Assembly: GCA_020054355.1 (NCBI GenBank)
Contig: JAGVLI010000045.1
Span: 1 to 8,509 of the forward strand
DNA length: 8,509 nucleotides
Source: Planctomycetales bacterium
GTDB taxonomy: Bacteria > Planctomycetota > Planctomycetia > Gemmatales > Gemmataceae
Direction: 5' to 3'
The position numbers and the translations under genes are program-made. The notes under the pieces were generated by a model that saw only the letters and a program-made list of their open reading frames with translations, did no database searches and was not told the origin of the DNA. Positions 5,798 through 8,509 of the stretch are shown piece by piece. Each line of letters opens with the position of its first letter. The first letter of the stretch is position 1.

Positions 5798-6305
5798 TAC
5801 CGGCATTCTGGGTCGGTTATGCCATCCCAGGCAGAAACAGAACCGGCCCGTTGCGGATTGGCTCGCTCACTTGTTGGATCAAGGCAGCGAACAGGTTCAG
5901 GTGTTCGTCCCCGAAATCGCGGATTACGAGTTGCGATGCAAGCTGCTGCACCTGATTCGCAAAGGACAGGGGACCAGCAAGAGTATCGAGCGGCTGGACG
6001 ATCTCGAAAAACTACTCGAATACCTGCCGCTCGACACGGAAACCATGCGGCACGCAGCAGAACTGTGGGCGATAGCCAGGCAACAGGGTTTGCCGACGGC
6101 CGGTGATCTTGCGCTGGATGGCGACGTGATACTGGCCGCCCAAGCGCTGGCAGTCCAGGGCTGCGTGATTACGACGAATCGCCAGCACCTGTCACGGTTC
6201 GTTCCCGCCAAGGATTGGACCGAGATGCAAACGCCCCAGCTGCCGAATCCGCCCGAACGAAAGCCCGACCAAGGCAATGGCCTGACAGACCCAGGTGGAT
6301 CATGA
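5778..6305 (+). CDS. PIN-domain ribonuclease, VapC-like toxin
   Basis: A 175-residue protein with the PIN-fold signature. LLLDTGILGRL (4-14) supplies the first acidic residue, Asp7. PEIADYELRCKLL (45-57) supplies the second, probably Glu51. LALDGDVILAAQAL (111-124) supplies Asp114 or Asp116, and ITTNRQHLSRF (131-141) is the final strand, with Asn134 where many members have Asp. VapC toxins are Mg2+-dependent endonucleases cutting tRNA or rRNA; the target here is unknown. The fold should end near residue 150. The remaining QTPQLPNPPERKPDQGNGLTDPGGS is a Pro/Gly-rich tail without visible structure, perhaps former non-coding sequence. The stop overlaps the DUF1501 start in ATGA (6302-6305), so translation of the export-pathway gene may be coupled to the toxin. 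Confidence 0.87.
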   Translation: MTNLLLDTGILGRLCHPRQKQNRPVADWLAHLLDQGSEQVQVFVPEIADYELRCKLLHLIRKGQGTSKSIERLDDLEKLLEYLPLDTETMRHAAELWAIARQQGLPTAGDLALDGDVILAAQALAVQGCVITTNRQHLSRFVPAKDWTEMQTPQLPNPPERKPDQGNGLTDPGGS

Positions 6306-7759
6306 ATCCGTTGCTCGAAATGGAACTCCGCCTCACTCGCCGCCACTTCTTCGGCCGCGCCGGCCTCGGCCTGGCCGCGCTGGCGTCGCTGCTTCACGAA
6401 GACGCGCAAGCGGATTCGGGTGCGAAGCCGCCAGCGGCGGCAAGCGGTTTGCCGCATTTCAAGCCGACCGCGAAGCGGGTCATTTATCTGTTCCAGTCCG
6501 GCGCGCCGTCGCAGATGGACTTGTTCGATTGGAAGCCCAAACTCGCCGACCTGCGCGGCACCGAGTTGCCCGACTCGATTCGCAAAGGGCAACGGCTCAC
6601 CGGCATGACTGCCACGCAGGACAGCTTTCCCGTCGCGCCGAGCAAGTTCAAGTTCGCCCGGCACGGCAAGTCCGGCGCGTGGGTCAGCGACCTGATGCCA
6701 CATACCGCCGGGGTGGCCGATGAACTCTGCTTCATCAAGTCAATGCACACGGAAGCCATCAATCACGATCCCGCCGTGACGTTCTTCCAGACCGGGGCGC
6801 AGATTGCCGGCCGACCGAGCATCGGCTCCTGGCTCTCCTACGGCCTGGGCAGCACGAACAAAGATCTGCCCGCGTTCGTCGTGCTGATTTCGCAAGGCAG
6901 CGGCAACCCCAACGATCAGCCGCTGTACGACCGCCTCTGGGGGAGCGGCTTCTTGCCGTCGAAATATCAGGGCGTGAAATTCCGCTCGCAGGGCGATCCG
7001 GTGCTCTACCTGTCGAACCCCGACGGACTGGACGACAAGGCGCGTCGCCGTTTTCTGGACGACCTGGCCAAGCTCAATCAACTGAAGCTGGACGAAACCG
7101 GCGATCCGGAAATCGCCACGCGCATTGCCCAGTACGAGATGGCCTACCGCATGCAGACTTCCGTCCCCGAATTGATCGACATCTCGAAGGAACCGCAAAA
7201 CGTGCTCGACCTCTACGGGCCGGAGGCGAAGAAGCCGGGCACCTATGCCGCGAACTGCCTGCTGGCCCGGCGGCTCGTCGAGCGCGGCGTCCGCTTCGTG
7301 CAGCTCTTTCATCGCGGCTGGGACCAGCACACGAACTTGCCGAAGCAGATCACCGGGCAATGCAAGGACGTGGACCAGGCATCGGCAGCGCTGGTGAAAG
7401 ACCTGAAGCAGCGCGGCTTGCTCGACGACACGCTGATCGTCTGGGGCGGCGAGTTCGGGCGCACGGTCTACTGTCAGGGCACCCTCACCGCCGAGGATTA
7501 TGGCCGGGACCACCACCCGCGCTGCTTCACCGTCTGGCTGGCCGGCGGCGGGATCAAGCGCGGCTACTCCCACGGCACGACCGACGACTACTGCTACAAC
7601 ATCACCGAGAACCCGGTCCACGTTCACGACTTGCACAGCACCATCCTGCATTGCCTGGGCATCGACCATACCCGGCTGACCTTCAAGTTCCAGGGCCGGC
7701 ACCACCGCCTGACCGACGTTCACGGGCATGTGGTCAAGGACGTGCTGGCGTCAACCTGA
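6302..7759 (+). CDS. DUF1501 family protein with Tat signal
   Basis: A 485-residue full-length DUF1501 protein, an alkaline-phosphatase/sulfatase-like family common beside DUF1549/DUF1553 genes in planctomycetes. The N-terminus is a twin-arginine signal: LTRRHFFGRAGLGLAALASLL at 11-31, ending before about residue 40. Family landmarks are YLFQSGAPSQMDLFDWKP (62-79), SMHTEAINHDPA (147-158), WDQHTNLP (340-347), WGGEFGRT (381-388), GRDHHPRCFTVWLAGGGIKRG (401-421) and VHDLHSTILHCLGID (441-455). The His and Asp residues in these motifs fit a metal site like that of sulfatases, although the canonical catalytic Cys/Ser motif of sulfatases is not evident. Export by Tat suggests folding, possibly with cofactor, before secretion. 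ATG 6302 is chosen because it places the Tat motif correctly and follows AGGTGG (6293-6298); upstream in-frame starts would bury the Tat signal. The biochemical role of the family is not established. Confidence 0.93.
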   Translation: MNPLLEMELRLTRRHFFGRAGLGLAALASLLHEDAQADSGAKPPAAASGLPHFKPTAKRVIYLFQSGAPSQMDLFDWKPKLADLRGTELPDSIRKGQRLTGMTATQDSFPVAPSKFKFARHGKSGAWVSDLMPHTAGVADELCFIKSMHTEAINHDPAVTFFQTGAQIAGRPSIGSWLSYGLGSTNKDLPAFVVLISQGSGNPNDQPLYDRLWGSGFLPSKYQGVKFRSQGDPVLYLSNPDGLDDKARRRFLDDLAKLNQLKLDETGDPEIATRIAQYEMAYRMQTSVPELIDISKEPQNVLDLYGPEAKKPGTYAANCLLARRLVERGVRFVQLFHRGWDQHTNLPKQITGQCKDVDQASAALVKDLKQRGLLDDTLIVWGGEFGRTVYCQGTLTAEDYGRDHHPRCFTVWLAGGGIKRGYSHGTTDDYCYNITENPVHVHDLHSTILHCLGIDHTRLTFKFQGRHHRLTDVHGHVVKDVLAST

Positions 7760-7769
7760 GATCGCGGTT

Positions 7770-7840
7770 TGCCCGTGGGTCACGATTCCAATCGTGACGT
7801 TCTTCACGGCCTGTCACGATTGGAATCGTGAGCCACGGGC
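7770..7840. repeat. REPIN/BIME-like nested inverted repeat, copy 2; possible bidirectional terminator
   Basis: Arms 7771-7798 and 7813-7840 are complementary over 28 bases with one mismatch (G at 7832 where copy 1 has C), around a 14-base loop. Bases 7770-7798 repeat 803-831 exactly over 29 bases, but the loop is unrelated. It begins 11 bases after the DUF1501 stop and ends 21 bases before the stop of the convergent GNAT gene, so its hairpin could end or protect transcripts from both sides. There is no T-tract to support classical intrinsic termination. Confidence 0.88.
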
Positions 7841-7861
7841 CAGAGGCCGCTGGATTCGACA

Positions 7862-8302
7862 CTAGCCCTTGGCGTCAGGATGCTGCACGGGTAGCTGCTG
7901 CAGCACCACGAGGTCGGCGCGCTGCTTCCAGCCCAGCCGCGACCAGAAGCGCTGTCCGTCCTGGTTGTGGGTGTAGACGACGATGGTCGCCTTGGGGATG
8001 CCGGCCGCAGCCAGCCGGGTCAGGCAAGCCTCGACCAGCGCCTGGCCCAGTCCCCGCCGGCGCCACTCGGCGGCAACCGCCAGGTGATACAGGTAGCCTC
8101 TGCGGCCATCGTGGCCACAAAGAACGGCCCCGACGATTCGGTCATCCTGCCGGGCGACCAGACTCAGACCCGGATTGCGCAACAGGAAGGAGCAGACGCC
8201 TTCCTGGCTGTCGGACGGCGACAGGCCCACGCCCTCGCAGCGTTGCCAGAGGGCCAGCACTTCGTCATAGTCGTCGGCACACATTTCCGCGATGGGGAAC
8301 AT
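7862..8302 (-). CDS. GNAT family N-acetyltransferase (YpeA/RimI-like)
   Basis: A 146-residue single-domain acetyltransferase, normal length for the family. It has an N-terminal helix with LALWQRCEGVGLSPSDS (16-32), then strands LVARQDDRIVGAVLCGHDGRRGYLYHLAV (48-76). The acetyl-CoA pyrophosphate loop AAEWRRRGLGQALV (77-90) matches RxxGxG. The ending is HNQDGQRFWSRLGWK (112-126), with the usual 'N..G..FW..LGW' pattern. The GHDGRRGYLYHLAV segment resembles the YpeA subgroup. It transfers an acetyl group from acetyl-CoA to an amine; the acceptor is unknown. The start ATG 8302 has AGGA about 9-10 bases upstream. It is convergent with the DUF1501 gene and is probably an independent housekeeping-type gene. 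Confidence 0.9.
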   Translation of the reverse strand: MFPIAEMCADDYDEVLALWQRCEGVGLSPSDSQEGVCSFLLRNPGLSLVARQDDRIVGAVLCGHDGRRGYLYHLAVAAEWRRRGLGQALVEACLTRLAAAGIPKATIVVYTHNQDGQRFWSRLGWKQRADLVVLQQLPVQHPDAKG

Positions 8303-8321
8303 GGTCGTCTTCCTGGGCGAG

Positions 8322-8495
8322 TCAGGGGTCGCCGGCCATCAGGTCGGCAATGGCCCGGGAATTCTCATCGGTGAAGTTCCGCACCTCGTTGCCGTGCGGC
8401 GCGCACCGCGAACGGAGTGGGCGGAGCAAGCCGCCTGTGCGTGCGACAAGATGAGACGACTCAGCCTCCAAATTGCCAAAAGCGCCCGCGTGCCG
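8322..8495 (-). other. Weak minus-strand ORF tail upstream of the GNAT gene
   Basis: A frame open from 8495 to a TGA at 8324-8322 ends 19 bases before the GNAT start. Its end reads EVRNFTDENSRAIADLMAGDP, which looks more protein-like than the Arg/Gly-rich sequence before it. The only starts are GTG (8384, 20 residues) or TTG codons, with no clear ribosome binding site. It may be the remnant of a gene end or chance. Nothing else is evident in 8303-8509. Confidence 0.2.
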
Positions 8496-8509
8496 TCAAG
8501 CCCGGCGGC

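Overview
The window looks like chromosomal DNA of a high-GC planctomycete. The main evidence is the gene pair that occupies most of it. One gene encodes a secreted cytochrome-c-like PSCyt1/DUF1549/LamG/DUF1553 protein (1034-4261). The other encodes a Tat-exported DUF1501 protein (6302-7759). Such pairs are highly expanded in Planctomycetota and close relatives. Genus-level placement is not supported by anything I can see.

Layout. On the left edge, a minus-strand lipoprotein gene (1-583) runs out of the window. A 450-base non-coding stretch follows (584-1033). It holds a 35-base-period direct repeat (640-706), a 72-base nested inverted repeat of REPIN/BIME type (803-874) and a plausible sigma-70-like promoter (945-972). 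Then come seven plus-strand genes with short spacings or overlaps: the DUF1549-type gene; a PF09720-type addiction-module antitoxin (4319-4537); a nucleotidyltransferase-fold protein (4564-5163); a VOC/glyoxalase-like protein (5163-5543); a small putative antitoxin (5606-5797); a PIN-domain VapC-like toxin (5778-6305); and the DUF1501 gene (6302-7759). A second copy of the nested inverted repeat (7770-7840) closes this block. A convergent minus-strand GNAT acetyltransferase (7862-8302) follows, and the last 200 bases hold only a weak minus-strand ORF tail.

How the parts fit. The DUF1549-type protein and the DUF1501 protein are normally immediate neighbours and are thought to act together outside the cytoplasm. 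Here about 2 kb of accessory genes sits between them: two toxin-antitoxin-like modules and a VOC gene. The most notable observation is at 5527-5588, just before the second module. It appears to be a decayed copy of the DUF1501 gene's 5' end, with a ribosome binding site, an identical first six residues (MNPLLE) and, after a frameshift, a degraded twin-arginine region. This suggests that the DUF1501 gene once began there and that the PIN module was placed in front of, or into, its start. The PIN gene now ends in a 4-base ATGA overlap with the intact DUF1501 start. The whole block is bracketed by the two copies of the same hairpin repeat.

Functional calls come from motif recognition by eye. No database search or structure prediction was run.
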